From: Alnus glutinosa
Taxonomy: Eukaryota > Streptophyta > Magnoliopsida > Fagales > Betulaceae
DNA length: 64,000 bases
NCBI RefSeq assembly: GCF_958979055.1
Contig: NC_084887.1
Span: 27,147,544 to 27,211,543, forward strand
Direction: 5' to 3'
Below, one piece after another: positions 25,894 through 37,965 of this stretch. The translations under genes were made by a program, and so were the position numbers. Below the pieces are notes generated by a model. That model was not told where the DNA came from. It worked only from the letters and a program-made list of their open reading frames with translations, and made no database searches. Position 1 is the first letter of the stretch. The number at the start of each line of letters is the position of its first letter.

Positions 25894-26894
25894 AATTCAA
25901 ATCAAGGGCTGATAAGGAATGATAATTAACATGCAATTCAAACTTTAAACAATACAATCGAATTAAATTAGAAGGAAATATAAAGACGTCATTGTATCTT
26001 TATTCGAAAGCAAATCAAATAGAATTAAATTAGATGCATATCACCATATATATATATATCAAAAATTATTCCATGCAAACTCATGGAGAAAATTCATGCA
26101 CGCATGCATGGAAACTTATTTCAAATCACCCTTAATCATATGCAATCTTTCCTTCGAACTTTTAAGTCGTAATATTCATTCAAATACATGCATAATCGCA
26201 CCATTATAGTTGAAGTTTATAATTATAAGATTTTTTCATCAAATATCTCTAAGATCGCATGCAATCAACCTTGTTACATATTTTAATTGTCTAAAATATA
26301 TAATTAGAGTTATATGAGATTATGGAAAAAAAACAAAAACAAAAACAAAAAACAATGATAAAGACCAAATTTGAAACATATATCTACAAAAATGACATTG
26401 TCAATCGATTAACCATGATTTTCCCAAAAAATAATTTGAAAAAATATGGCAGCATTTCTCAACAAGAAAACAAAGCATTCTAACATTTTTTTTTTTTTTT
26501 TTTTTTTTTTTGACAAGCAATAAGATTGGCAGAAAAGGTAACATATAACTTTTGTTTGAATACGTTAGTTGATTGTAGTTTGTATTCACTTTTAACGGCA
26601 ATAAGGATTAGCATTTCACTTTTTGTTCGACTATAATTTTTAATTGTCTCCAGCGAACCAAAAATTCTGGCTCCACCAGTACTGGATTGGAGGAACAACA
26701 CCTAAAGTTTCCCTTGGACATTAATTTTACCCCCCAAAAAAAAAAATCTCAAAAATAGAAACATAATACATGAGAATCCAACATATTCAGTTATCCAATT
26801 TCAAAGTTTTAAGTAAAAACTACAACGACATAGATAGTACCATTCAGTTCACAGAAGATATTCTCAATCAGCATCTGTGCAATGCTTAGAAACA
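24953..26894. other. AT-rich intergenic region upstream of fructokinase
   Basis: Low-complexity DNA includes a (CT)n(TA)n microsatellite at 25823-25891 and a long T run at about 26487-26510. I see no gene or transposon boundary. The leftmost part should hold more distal fructokinase promoter sequence. Confidence 0.45.
25823..25891 (+). repeat. (CT)n(TA)n compound microsatellite
   Basis: A CT dinucleotide run passes directly into a TA run over about 69 bp. It is intergenic, between fructokinase and the first cupin gene. Confidence 0.9.
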
Positions 26895-29800
26895 TCACTT
26901 TTCCAAGCTATAATGCTTCTTCACAGCTTCAGTGACATCCCAAGTAACCTTCATTTCTTTTGGGAACACAACCAAGTCACCAGCCCCAAGTTCAAACGAT
27001 TCTTCATGCCCATCAACATAAACCTTGACTTTGCCCTCCAGCAGATACATAGTCTCTGTGGCAGAGAATTTCCACGGATATTTGCTTGGACTGCCTTCCC
27101 ACCTATTCATATTACAAATATCAAAGTAAAATAATATGAAATATCAACATGAAGAAGTCCTATAAATGGCAGCTTTTCCCTTAAATGTACATATGAGCGC
27201 AAGTCAAACTCACAGTTTTGAAGTAGTGGCACCTAATCCGTATCATTCAAGATATGGCGGCATGATGCCATGAAATATGACCAAGTAGAAAACTTTGTAT
27301 GCTAATGATCTCTAACTCAAATTACACCTCTTAACAAGGTGAGGGTAAGGTCATGGGTTGATCCGCTAGGTGCGTACATAGATTGGAAGCAAGAGTGAAG
27401 AAATGCTGAAATAAAGGGTGTCCTTGAGGAGGTATTAGCTGTACTGCTGGTGACAGCATTCTAACTGCAGTGTTGGTAGAGATTTTAGGCTCATCAAATT
27501 CAGTACTTCAGAGCTTGTTAAATAGTGCATATCAGATTCATCAGCAGAGCTAAATGGGAGGGAGCAACTTGATTCAGTTTGGTTCAGCTTGGCCTCAACT
27601 GTGAGACCAATAGAGCTGACTTGAATATTGCTTATAATTGAAAATTTAGAAATGCTTACCCAAATCTAAGTCCTGTATACCAAGTTCGTAATTAAGATCG
27701 GGAGACAAATGTTCAAATTCCTGCAGAAACCTAAAATTAAGTTCATTTTGGTCTGGTGCCTTTTTTCTTGTCTTGTTCGGTCTGATGGAGTTTTATTATT
27801 AAAGAAAGACAGGTAATACATCAACTAACAAGGATTTCGTCCCTTAGTCAATTCGGCATACCTGAGCAGTGAGCTATATACCGAAAATGTAAAGAGTCCT
27901 TGATTGTGACTAAATCAAAACCAGAATAAAATCAAGCAAGCCATCAACCAATCATATCAACCCAAGAGCGGTTTGAGGTTGACTTGAATAGTGGTACCAC
28001 ACCAATGTTGACCCTTAAAGTTTCAGGTTATCTACAGACAAAATTTCAGAGCATGCCCAAGTCTTGCTTCAAGATAGTAGACCATCATCTCTATCTAGGT
28101 ATTAATAAAACAATAAAAGCCCACAGACCCCTCACCCCTTTTTCTAAGTATAAATAAAATCACTATTTGCTCCTTTTTCTATTCTAGTAGGGTGTACGTC
28201 CTTGTCTTCAGTATCCTATTATCAAATTCTAGCAGCTCATCTCAATCTTTAATAGCGACATTGCCTTCCATTTTTTTCATACTTAATCGAAACAGAGCAA
28301 AACATGGGTATGCCAACTTGGCACTGAATGGTTGGTCAATTTATGCAGATAATTAAATAGTTCTCTAGCTACAATTTCACTGTCACAACAATTCCAAGCT
28401 ATATTTCCAACAGGAATTCTTTTCAGGAGGAGACCATACTTGGAATTCTTACAAGACCATATATAAGCGGTATGAACTGCTACTCAAATCCGAAGTTGAG
28501 CAGTTAGGTCCATTCTAAAGGCCTAGCCATCTCTTGGGCATATAAATCTTGTGTAAAGTATGGAGAATCTAAAACCCACAATTTAGAGAAAAAATTGCAT
28601 TTATTTGATCTTCTCCGAGACTTTTCTGACGAAGTATACGAGTATGGTTAGCAAATACAAGGGATGGAAAGGCACAAATGATGCACCAAAGGAATGTTGA
28701 CATTCTCTTCAATCAGCCTACTTCCAACAAGGAATAAGTTGGTTAGATACTGAATGGATGACCTAAAAGTAGCACTATGAACCATTGAGTCATGCCATTA
28801 AAATTTTCGAAGGATTCATTGCCCTTGTTCCTTTATCCTAGTCAAAAAGCTTAATGACATAATGTTCATAATATATTCGCGATACGATTAGTCATTAGAG
28901 CTTATGTTCCCTACTTATTACACAGATAAATTGATAATCACTATCATGGTAGTCGGTTCAAAAACTTGCACAAGCTCAGCTCTTTTTTGTGCATTCAACT
29001 AAAATTCTTCAACCCTCAGCTCAGTTGGTCAAGGACTAAAGCTATTAACACAGAACTATACAGAGAAATTTTAGAGAATACCAATAGTTTTGTATTCCAA
29101 AGAGTTATCACACAAAAATTCATGGCTAGGATTCCGGGTTTACTGGACTTGTAACAGGACAGCTTCTTGTGGTCCTACTAAGAACAACTGTTTTATTACT
29201 AAGCATTTGAGTGAAGTTAGACGGATTGGGATTGCTCAACTTAGTAATGCCTTGTGACTGTCTGAACCAAGTTGAATAAGTTACAATTGAACAAACCTTT
29301 TTCTGAACTTCCAAAATATGTTCTGCAGAGGAAATAACATGTATAAGAACATAATGATTCTTATATTCCATGAATCAAATGGTCTATGGTGCTCATAATT
29401 TTTTGATTTATTGATATACTCATGACCACCACCATTTCCATTCTAATAAGAATTAGAAATGTGTCTTGTTAAGAATATAAGCTTGCCACTCTGGCTTTTA
29501 GTAAAAGTTCTTCCACATCTTCTAACTTCCTATTGCTCATATCTAAAATCTTGTTGACCAAGAGAAGCACATGATTGGGAGGTGAATGTTTTTGCTTCTT
29601 TCTTCCAGATGCTGCATTCAGTTATAGTCAGAAGAGGCAGTGAAGACAAGCTTTGGTGGGTCCCCTCCAAAAAAGGCCTCTTCAAGGTCAAGACTTCCCT
29701 GACTCGTACTTTAGGTACCCGCTTTCCTTGAAAATGTGTGTGGCGGACCCAAGCCCCCTCAAGGGCGGCCTTCTTTTCGTGGTTGGCGGCTCTTGGAAAG

Positions 29801-31643
29801 ATCCTCACCTTGGACAATCTCAGGAAGTGCCATGCCATCGTGATAAATAGATGTTGTATGTGCAAGAAGATGAAGGAGTCTGTGGACCATCTCCTTCTCC
29901 ATTGCGACGTGGCTTTTGCCTTGTGGTACTCTCTTTTCAATCGCTTTGGGTTGTCCTGGGTTATGTCACGACAGGTTATCGATCTGCTTGCTTGTTGGTG
30001 GTCTTCGGGCTGGTCGAGGAGTGCTACGGTGTGGACAACGGCGCCCACTTGCCTCTTTTGGTGCTTTTGGAGGGAAAGAAACAACCGAAGCTTTGAGGAC
30101 GTGGAAAAGACCCTTGAAGAACTTTTATCCTCTTTCTATCACACTCTGTATCTTTGGACTACGGCTTATGTGTTCCCTTTTATCTTTTAGCTTTCTTGAC
30201 TTCCTTACTCGTTTCTCTAGTTAGGTGTTTCCTTTTGTATACTCTTATTACTTATCAAAAGAAAAAAAAAAGTTCATTTTTAGCTTATTTCGTCCTTGCT
30301 ATTTTAGTCTATTAAATATACGCGTGTGTTTGGAAAGGTTAAATCCCACATTGGAAAGATATCACATGTGTGAGAATCCAAACTCATAGGCTTAAGTTTT
30401 TGGGTTAGGTGGTGTCCCAACATGTTATATTATGGTTGCACTAAAAGACTCTACAATGTGTCAATCTTCCTAACACATTCTTAAAATCACAGGTACATAA
30501 AACTAATAATGTGATAATTTAGTCTACATTGTGACATTGATTTTCCTTTCAATACCCAATTAGCAGCACTAGTCGCTTGATAGTGTAGTGTTTGTTGCTC
30601 CTTTCTGACCCAAAAATTTGCATTTCATGGGTTTTTACTCGGGATATTTTTCCTTCCAAAAGGGATGGAAAAAAAGAAAGAAGTAAGATGAATGAACAGG
30701 TTTGGTGAAATATATGTTTATAGACTATAGATTCGAATTTTAAGGAAAAACGACGTTGTCTATTTCCAGTGATTTGGGGTACTAGTAGTGATGGGTAATG
30801 TTTAGGAGGATAAACGACGAATCCAACATAAAGACTATAAAGACTGCAAGTCTCAAGTAATAATACAAAGAAATCAAAAAGTAACAGCTCAATATTTAGA
30901 TCAAAAAGTAATAAAGACTGATCCGGCCGGATCTGGCCAAAATGGCCGGGATCCGTCCGGAGTCCGGCAGAAATCCGGCAATTTTGGCAGGATTCGGCCA
31001 AACGAGTTCGCCGGAATCCGGCAACGGCGACCGGACGTTGCCGGATTCCGGCAACAGTTGCAATTTCTCATTTTGTAATTTTTTTTTTTGAGAGAATCAA
31101 ACGTCAAAAAAAAATTTTGAAAATGATTTTGTCGAAAATATTTTACCATGAAAACCATTTTACGTTAAAAACAAACGGAATATTAAAAAGAAGACATTAA
31201 ATAAAAAGAGAAAGAGAGCAAAAAAGACACTTTTTTGATTCATGTACTCACCCAGCAAGGTCTCTTATTACATTTGAATATTAGAACCCAAGATTTTTCA
31301 GCACAATAATTGCTAAGCATTCAGGAATCACAAACCCAACAAACTTGAGGAGAAGAAAAAGGCAAAAAAAGAAGCAGCAGTAAACAATAAAAGGTAAAGG
31401 TTTTAGAGTCGCGTACGTGGGCCACGCTCGAACACCAAGTTCATTGAGTCTGGATTCAGGAGGATTCTTTTCAATCTTCACTCCAAATATCTCGGTGGCC
31501 ATGGGAAATAATTGTTGTTCAGGTCGAGGGAAACTTACTTCCGTCTGCTTTGGTTTTGTAAAAACAACTGAAAGAAAAAGAGGGATTATAGCTACAACTA
31601 CTGCTAGGAGTATTACCCTTCCGTTCCATAGAATATTTGACAT
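26895..31643 (-). CDS. Small RmlC-like cupin protein (first of two), 2 exons
   Basis: Exon 1 (31643-31417) and exon 2 (27102-26895) join across a 4.3-kb intron. The cupin domain has the family landmarks EKNPPESRLNELGVRAWP, then YPWKF, ETMYLLEGKVKV, GAGDLVVFPKEM and VTWDV near the C terminus. The usual metal-binding HxH motif is absent, so catalysis cannot be assumed. Similar plant proteins are known only as RmlC-like cupins. Two starts are possible: the ATG at 31643 adds a hydrophobic segment (about residues 10-28), while the ATG at 31502 gives a short soluble cupin like most relatives. The frame stays open upstream to a good acceptor-like site (exon from 31725), so a further 5' exon may exist. 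It lies next to a paralogue with the same intron position. The intron contains an antisense LINE end. Confidence 0.8.
29590..30272 (+). mobile_element. 5'-truncated L1-type LINE, 3' end
   Basis: The plus-strand frames, notably 29738-30190, show the end of a plant LINE ORF2. It has the reverse-transcriptase zinc-binding domain with a C-x2-C...H-x4-C pattern (about 29850-29915) and a following WRERNNR motif. The element ends with ..ATTACTTATC and an A-rich tail. Frames are broken near 29735, so it is dead. It lies antisense in the first cupin gene's intron. Confidence 0.82.
30923..31053. repeat. CCGG-rich block, probable DNA-transposon subterminal region
   Basis: Eleven CCGG sites occur in about 130 bp of otherwise AT-rich intron, mostly as TCCGGC/GCCGGA words in both orientations. 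The following sequence (about 31100-31180) with aaaaccattttacgttaaaa resembles the arms of plant DNA transposons. I cannot define both ends of an element. Confidence 0.5.
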
Positions 31644-31725
31644 TTCTTGGCGATATGCAGACGTTTGTTTCTCTAAACTTTCTTCAGTAAGTGACGACTT
31701 CTGACTAGAGAATATTGACGTAGAC

Positions 31726-32528
31726 CTAGAAAGAAGGGAAACAGTCAATTGGTGAGCCCCTTCTATACGGTGATGGCAGAAAACAAGAGTGTTTTTTGCC
31801 CACCAATGCCCCTTCTATTGTAGTTGGACTATTTTGTTTGTTTGTTTATTTTATTATTATTTTTATTATTACCAATGCCCATTCCTCTCCTGGCCAAGGA
31901 TTAGAAAAACACCACACATTTAAATATAAAAATAACATTAGGAAGAATAAAAAAAAAAGAAAAAAAAAAGAGTAGAATGCATGGCTCTTCGAAGATGTAA
32001 AAACATCAATAGTGAAGATACGGAAGCGTTAAAATCATTCAATTAAAAATTATAGGATCAATTTTTGAGGCCAAGTATAAATGTTTTGTATCCACTCTTT
32101 GTGCATTCAATGTGCCAAATTTACAAATCAAATGAGCATGACTTGAAGACTTAATATTGATAGAAAGATTTATAGGGTTAAATTCCTTTTTCTTTTCTTT
32201 TTTTGGATGGATTATAGGGTTGTATTGATTGTGTTTGGTTAAATATCTTTTTGTTCATGTAGTTTGGACTTTTATTAGATGGCTACTACGGTTTTCAAAA
32301 TTATCAGTAGTGATATATGCCATTGTGTCATTAACTTTTAATATTTTCTTTTTGATTTAGTAATAAATCTATTTCAAAATCATTTTGTTTTTTGTAATGA
32401 ATTAATCGGCTTTTTTAATATGAATCTCATTTGTTTAAATCTTTATTTGTAGTCATACGACATTGATATTGATTGACTCTATTTCACCATTTTTGTAGAA
32501 TTAATCTCGACCATCTAATATGAGATAA

Positions 32529-32617
<89 letters not shown>

Positions 32618-32738
32618 CAGTTACTCCAAAAACAAGTAACAAGTAGCAAAACTTTTAAACCATGTTTTCATCACTTTACACAGAAGTAATGCCAGATAGA
32701 TTATACTGGAATACGCGGCAAAAGGCTTTGGTACGTCA
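31726..32738. other. Region between the two cupin genes
   Basis: This is AT-rich sequence with a (TA)n(GA)n microsatellite at 32532-32614. It should hold the 3' UTR of the second cupin gene and the promoter of the first. I cannot choose a promoter. Confidence 0.4.
32532..32614 (+). repeat. (TA)n(GA)n compound microsatellite
   Basis: A TA run of about 50 bp passes into a GA run of about 33 bp. It lies about 125 bp beyond the stop codon of the second cupin gene, probably in or near its 3' UTR. Confidence 0.9.
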
Positions 32739-35700
32739 CTAGCCCAGATTATAATGCTTATCGACACCTACTGAGACATCCCAAGTGCAACTCATTCCTT
32801 TTGGGAACTCGACAAAATCACCCGCGCCTATCTCGACTGACTCGGAAGACCCATCAGGAGTAACCTTCACTTTTCCTTCAAGCAGATAGCAGGCCTCTTT
32901 AGTATCGAATGTCCATGGGAATTTGCTTGGGGGGCAACTCCACCTGTTAACTCAAAATGCAGCAGAAATTTACATTAAAAATGGCCAGAATGGAACTGCA
33001 ATTGTGGAAAAGAATTACAGCAATTAACGAACAAACTATAGAACAAGACAAAGTTCTTGTATAACAGGAATAAATGCATGACAAGCACATTACCTTCTCC
33101 ATTTTCTTTCAAAATATTCAGCCACAAATATCCTTAAATTCTTCCTAGCAGTAATGGCTAGTTGAGACGAGAGAAAATATTAGATTACATCATAATGAAT
33201 GTTTAATGATGAACCATGTGTGTTACAAATGTCTCAAATGCATGAAAGAAGTTCCTCCATTAGTTGCTGTTAAGGTGAACTCAGAGTTCAAGATGCAAGT
33301 TGATATCAATTTAAGCTTCATTTAAAACATGGACTCAATCCAGAGCCTAGCACATCCTTCATTCATGACTAATTTAGCATTATGTATTTGGGTGTACATA
33401 TGTTAAACTCAAAGTGGCAGTTTGAATTCATTTAAACGTATCAAGAAAATCATTTTGATTAGGCCAATTTTCCGAAACACCAATTGATGGAAATTCTAGA
33501 TATAGACTGCCATTATCATTTGGTGTACTGTCTTCATAAAAAACAGAGGTAGCTTAGTATCATGGAAAACCTAAAAACCAGAAACTCTCAATCATCTCTG
33601 CATATCAATAAATCTAGTTACTGGTTCGGTATCATGGGAAGCTTTGCTAACCTGCCACCTATTCAATGAGCTGAATGCAAAGGCAAGTCGAAGAGTTGAT
33701 TGCTAAAGGTTTGGTGCATGAAAGCAAAAGCCATTTTGCTGTCTGACTTTCTTAACAGGATGGTTCATGGAAGATGTGTGCAGTAAGGCCATCAATAAGA
33801 TCATAATCAAGTACCAATTTCCAATTCCTCATTTGAGATATGCTTGACAAGTTGGTGGATGGAAGGTGTTCTCCGAAATGGAATTGAAAAATGGGTGTTA
33901 TATGATCAGGAGGTATGGTCACGAATAGAAGTCTGCGTTCAAGACACAAGATGAACTTTTTGAGTGGTTATTGATGCTGTTTGGACTCTCTAATGCACTG
34001 AGTACTGTCATGCAGGTTTTCCTAAGGTACTCAAACCTTTCTTGGGCTAATTTTTAGTTGTCTAATTTGATGATATATTGATAAATTGGCGTCCTAGAGA
34101 AGAGTATTTGATTCATTTGCTCCAAATCTTAAAGGTTCTTCACGAGGAGAAACTCTGTGAACTTGATAAAGTTCTCTTTTTTGTGCAACGCAGTTGTGTT
34201 TCATGGCTTTGTTTTGTCAACAGATGGACTGCAATTGGATCCTCAGAAAGTGGAAGCTATCAAGGAGTTGCCACTTCCATAATCCATGGGGATATTCATA
34301 TTTCCCATGGATTATCCCCATTTTATAGAAGTTAAAAATTTAAGCTCTATAATGAGTCATATCATTGAATGAATAGAAGGGGCTAATTTTCAGCTGTCCA
34401 ACTTAGCATGACCAGCCTTTGAACAGATCAAAACTTCGACGACAGAAGCCAGTTCTTGTACTACTAGATTTTTGGAAGCAACTTGTTATGGAGTGTGATG
34501 CTTCGCAGGTGGGAATAGGGGTTTTTCTCAATCAAGAAGAAAGGTCAATGGAGTTTTTCAGTGAGGGTTTAACTGATGCTAAACGTCGTTAATCAACACA
34601 TGACTTGAAGTTCTATGATTTGGTATAGGCAATTCATCATTGGAAACAATATTTTGACATACTAAGAGTTTGTGGTTTATTCTAATCATCAAGCATTGAG
34701 GTACTTAATTCTCACAAGAAGCTTGACCCATGTCATTCATGGCAGAGCTCTTTTCTTCAAGAATTTAAGTTTTCAATAAAATACAGGACCAGTGATTCCA
34801 ATAAAGTTTCAAATGCTTGAGTAGATAGACTTTGTTGTGAGTTGAATAACAGTTTGAAAATTATCTATACTTTGGCCAACTAATTGCCCAATTGTGAGAA
34901 CCAACATGAGTGAGTTGCAGTATAAGTTGCATGATGGGTACTTATTTAAGGCAGTCAATTGTGCATGCCATGGGATCCTTACTTGAACAAATTATTAGGG
35001 AGCTTCAAAGTGATGATTTGGAGGGACATTTGGCAGAGACAAGACTTTGGTGATGGTTGCGCGATCTTTGGCCAAAGATGTAAAAAGGTGTGGACAGGAA
35101 GGTGAGGCACTGTCAAGCATACCAATTTGGTAAAGGGAGTTTATGAAATACTGGTTTGTGGGCGCAATTGCCTGAACTAGAAGCTCCTGAGGCCAGTATG
35201 GATTTCATGTTGGGACTTCCAAATGGCAGCAAAGAGACATGACTCTATCCTTGTTGTGGTTCACCATTATTTCGAAATGGAACGTTTCATCCCTTGTTTG
35301 AAGATTTCTGATGTTACACATATTGCTGAATTATAAAAAGATGGTGAGACTACTTGGTGTCCTTTCATCCATCGTGTCTGATAGAGATATTAAGTTCATG
35401 GGGCACTTTCAGACAACTTTGTGGCGAAAGTTTGAACTTAGCTGAAATATTTCAGCACGTGACATCCACAAACTGATGGCCAAACTGAAGTAGTCAACTG
35501 AAGCTGAAGTAACATGTTGAGGTGCCTTGTTGGGAACCATGTGAAGATGTGGAATAATATTATACCACACACTGAGTTTGCTTACAAGAATTCAGTGAAA
35601 AAAAACCACAAATAAGACACCATTTGAGGTGGCTAATGGACTCAAATCTACGCATGTTCTGGATTTAGTGCCACTACCGCAAGAAGCTCGAGTTAGTCAT

Positions 35701-37919
35701 GATGGTCAGGCTTTTGCTGACCATGTTGAAGAGTTCACAAGTTAGTAAGGGCTGCTCTCAAGGCAGTAATGAAGCGTGTAAATAACATCAAAGAGTTTAA
35801 CATTTTGAAGTAGGTGACATAGTATTGGTGAATTTAAGGTGTGAGAGGTTCCCTGAAGGGATTGATAATAAGCTGAAGTCAAGGGAGTTTTGGCCACATA
35901 TGGTGTTGAATAAGATCAGCTCAAATGCTTCTTCGCTTGAGTTGCCAGCAGACTTGCAAATCAGCCCCATCTTTAATGTTTCTGATCTGTACTCATTCCA
36001 TGGGCTTGGATGGAGAAATAGAAAGCTATTGAAAAGTAAGTTGATCAACAACCAAAAGGCCAACCAGATGTTATTGAAGATGTGCTTATGTCAAAGAGGT
36101 TATATCAAGGTGGGGAAACCAATATAGACCGTTCTTGGTGAAGTGATTGGGAAAACCAGCTAGTGAAAGTACATGGATCTCTGAAGAGTAGTTGAGAAAA
36201 ATTGATCCCTAGGTATATGCTGAAACTATTAAGGCTTTCTCGTCAGAGCCAAGTTTTTCCCAACCCGGATGGGTTGATGCAGGAGCATCTAAGCCCAAAG
36301 CAGAGCTATCACACGCTACCATAAGCGTAGACTTTTATTTGTCTATGTTATATCTTAAATGGTTAGGACTTATTTGTAACATGTGTAATGAAGGGCTGAG
36401 GATTTTTTTTTGATAAGTAATGAAGGGCTGAGATTTTTAGGTTTACACTACTATAAATAGCCTCTTTCGAGTCACTATAAGTAAGCGCCTCCTCCATATG
36501 GATCGGGTAATACTCCGACTTCGCCGGATGCACTTGGTGGGGGGGTCCATGGCCCCCCCAAAAAATTTCAAAACCTTGAAAAAAATTATTTTTTAAAGAT
36601 TAATCATATGATGGCCCTAGCAAAAATGAAATTCAACCCCCCAAAAAAATTTACTCTACTTTTTGCTTCCCTATAAAAAAATACCCCACAATAGATTCCT
36701 TTACTTTTCCTTATATCAATTAAATATTATTTTTTTACTCTTATTTTACTACTTATCAAAAAAAAAGTAAAAACTAGATTACGTAGTAAAATGAAAAATG
36801 AGTTTCTAGCAAATCATTTGCTAGTTTATATTGAGAAAGAAATATCAAAGGATTTCACTACATAAATGATAATAGATGAATTTTATTCCATAAAATACTG
36901 TCGTTGAGCACAATTCGAAAGATACAAAGTTCTTTTTTGGATTTTTTTTTTTTTTTTTTTGTACATGTCTATAGCAAGCTAGAACACTTTTGATTTTATA
37001 AGAAAATTTCTTTTTAAAGATGATTTTATAGACATGTAACTTTTGTATACAGTACTTATGACTTATGACTTAGTATAAAGTTAAGTTTAAGACTTGTCTA
37101 CTTTTATTTATCACGTGCGCACATATAGAAGGACTATATATATATATATATATAGGTTTGGACCCCCACCAAAAAATTTCTGACTCCGCCCCAGGCCGGC
37201 GGGCTGACTCCAAGAAATTATTTGCACTTAAGGGGATTCGAACCTTAGATCTCGTAGGACCACCACAAAGACCAAGGCTCTTATCTTACCACTTGAGAGG
37301 TGACATCTTTTTGCTGGATCCAATCAGATATACACTATATCTACTGATTTAAATTCTACCTGCTGCATCAATATTGTAAAAACCTATCTCACGGAAGAGC
37401 TACGGAGAAAGCAGTTTTTGCTTTTAAAAAAATACAAAACTTTGCTCACAGATAATATTAATCACATTGCCAGGATGAAACATAGTTGGTGTACAAGGTC
37501 ATAGACAATTAAACATAAGAAATTTAGACAACACAACCAGTTAATATAATATCACATTCCCAGAATTTGGAGCAAAGTTCAGTCAATTCTAAGCACAAAC
37601 CCAGAACAAATAAAACACAACCAATGACTACCAAAAACACTAAGGAAGAAATCAATCAGCAGAGAGAGAGAGAGGGCGCGTACTTGGGCCATTTTCTGAC
37701 ACCAAGTTGTGTGAGCTTGGACTCGGGAGGGTTCTTCTCGATCTTGATTCCCAGTTTCTCAGTGGCCATGGTCTCCGCTCTTATTGAGCCAAAGCGCCTC
37801 CCTACCCTGTTTCTTGAACAACTCACGGGTGATAAAGTAAAGGGTGACGAGTGTTTGGTTTTGGCGAATAGCAATGACTGGCCTGCTGATAGACCGCCAA
37901 CACACGCCAATGACGCCAT
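32739..37919 (-). CDS. PTAC18: PTAC18-like plastid cupin protein (second of two), 2 exons
   Basis: Exon 1 (37919-37684) and exon 2 (32943-32739) join across a 4.7-kb intron to give about 146 residues. The first 45 or so residues are rich in Ser, Arg and small residues with few acids, like a chloroplast transit peptide, and end before MATEKLGIKIEKNPPESKL. The mature part is one cupin domain with FPWTF, EACYLLEGKVKV, GAGDFVEFPKGM and CTWDVSVGVDKHY. Arabidopsis PTAC18, found in plastid transcriptionally active chromosome preparations, has this make-up; its biochemical role is not established. The metal-binding HxH motif is missing. The ATG at 37919 is used; a TTG just upstream is not a plant start. 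The TATA box is only about 40 bp upstream, so the leader is very short. Intron position and phase match the neighbouring cupin gene. Confidence 0.85.
33655..36250 (+). mobile_element. Decayed Ty3/gypsy pol region
   Basis: Broken frames read in order as a Ty3/gypsy polyprotein: reverse transcriptase (about 33680-34100), RNase H (about 34480-34710), integrase zinc and core parts (about 35030-35480) and an integrase tail with chromodomain-like end (about 35810-36250). Many stops and frameshifts make it non-functional. I do not recognise flanking LTRs. It lies antisense within the PTAC18-like intron. Confidence 0.75.
36386..36432 (-). mobile_element. 17-bp poly(A)-tail-only insertion with 15-bp duplication
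   Basis: TAATGAAGGGCTGAG occurs at 36386-36400 and 36418-36432. Between them lie only 17 bases (36401-36417) that read on the minus strand CTTATC followed by A9, the typical LINE/SINE tail of this genome. This looks like an extreme 5' truncation during retrotransposition. Confidence 0.7.
37160..37305 (-). mobile_element. tRNA-derived SINE-like fragment
   Basis: On the minus strand, CCTCTCAAGTGG (37300-37289) resembles a Pol III A box. GGTTCGAATCCCC (37244-37232) matches the B box, about 50 bp downstream. No cloverleaf can be folded by eye, so this is not called a tRNA. The body runs toward a G-rich segment near 37160-37195. A 3' tail and target duplication were not found. Confidence 0.45.
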
Positions 37920-37956
37920 GTGCAATGTCTTATGATTTTCTTTCCTCGTTTTGCTC

Positions 37957-37965
37957 TTATATATA
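37957..37965 (-). promoter_or_regulatory. TATA box of the PTAC18-like gene
   Basis: The minus strand reads TATATATAA 38-46 bp before the ATG at 37919. With a normal TATA-to-start spacing the 5' leader would be only about 10-15 nt. The motif abuts or overlaps the end of a transposon-like inverted repeat. Confidence 0.5.

Noticed and set aside
29738..30190. Cys-rich 150-residue protein as a host gene
   Set aside because: It is the LINE reverse-transcriptase zinc-binding domain, broken and 5'-truncated.
30325..30480. Sequence resembling plant LTR motifs (atcccacattgg.., ttaagtttttgggtta..)
   Set aside because: No element ends or target duplication could be found, so it is not listed as a feature.
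37232..37300. tRNA gene on the minus strand
   Set aside because: A- and B-box-like words are present but no acceptor stem or cloverleaf can be formed; recorded as SINE-like only.
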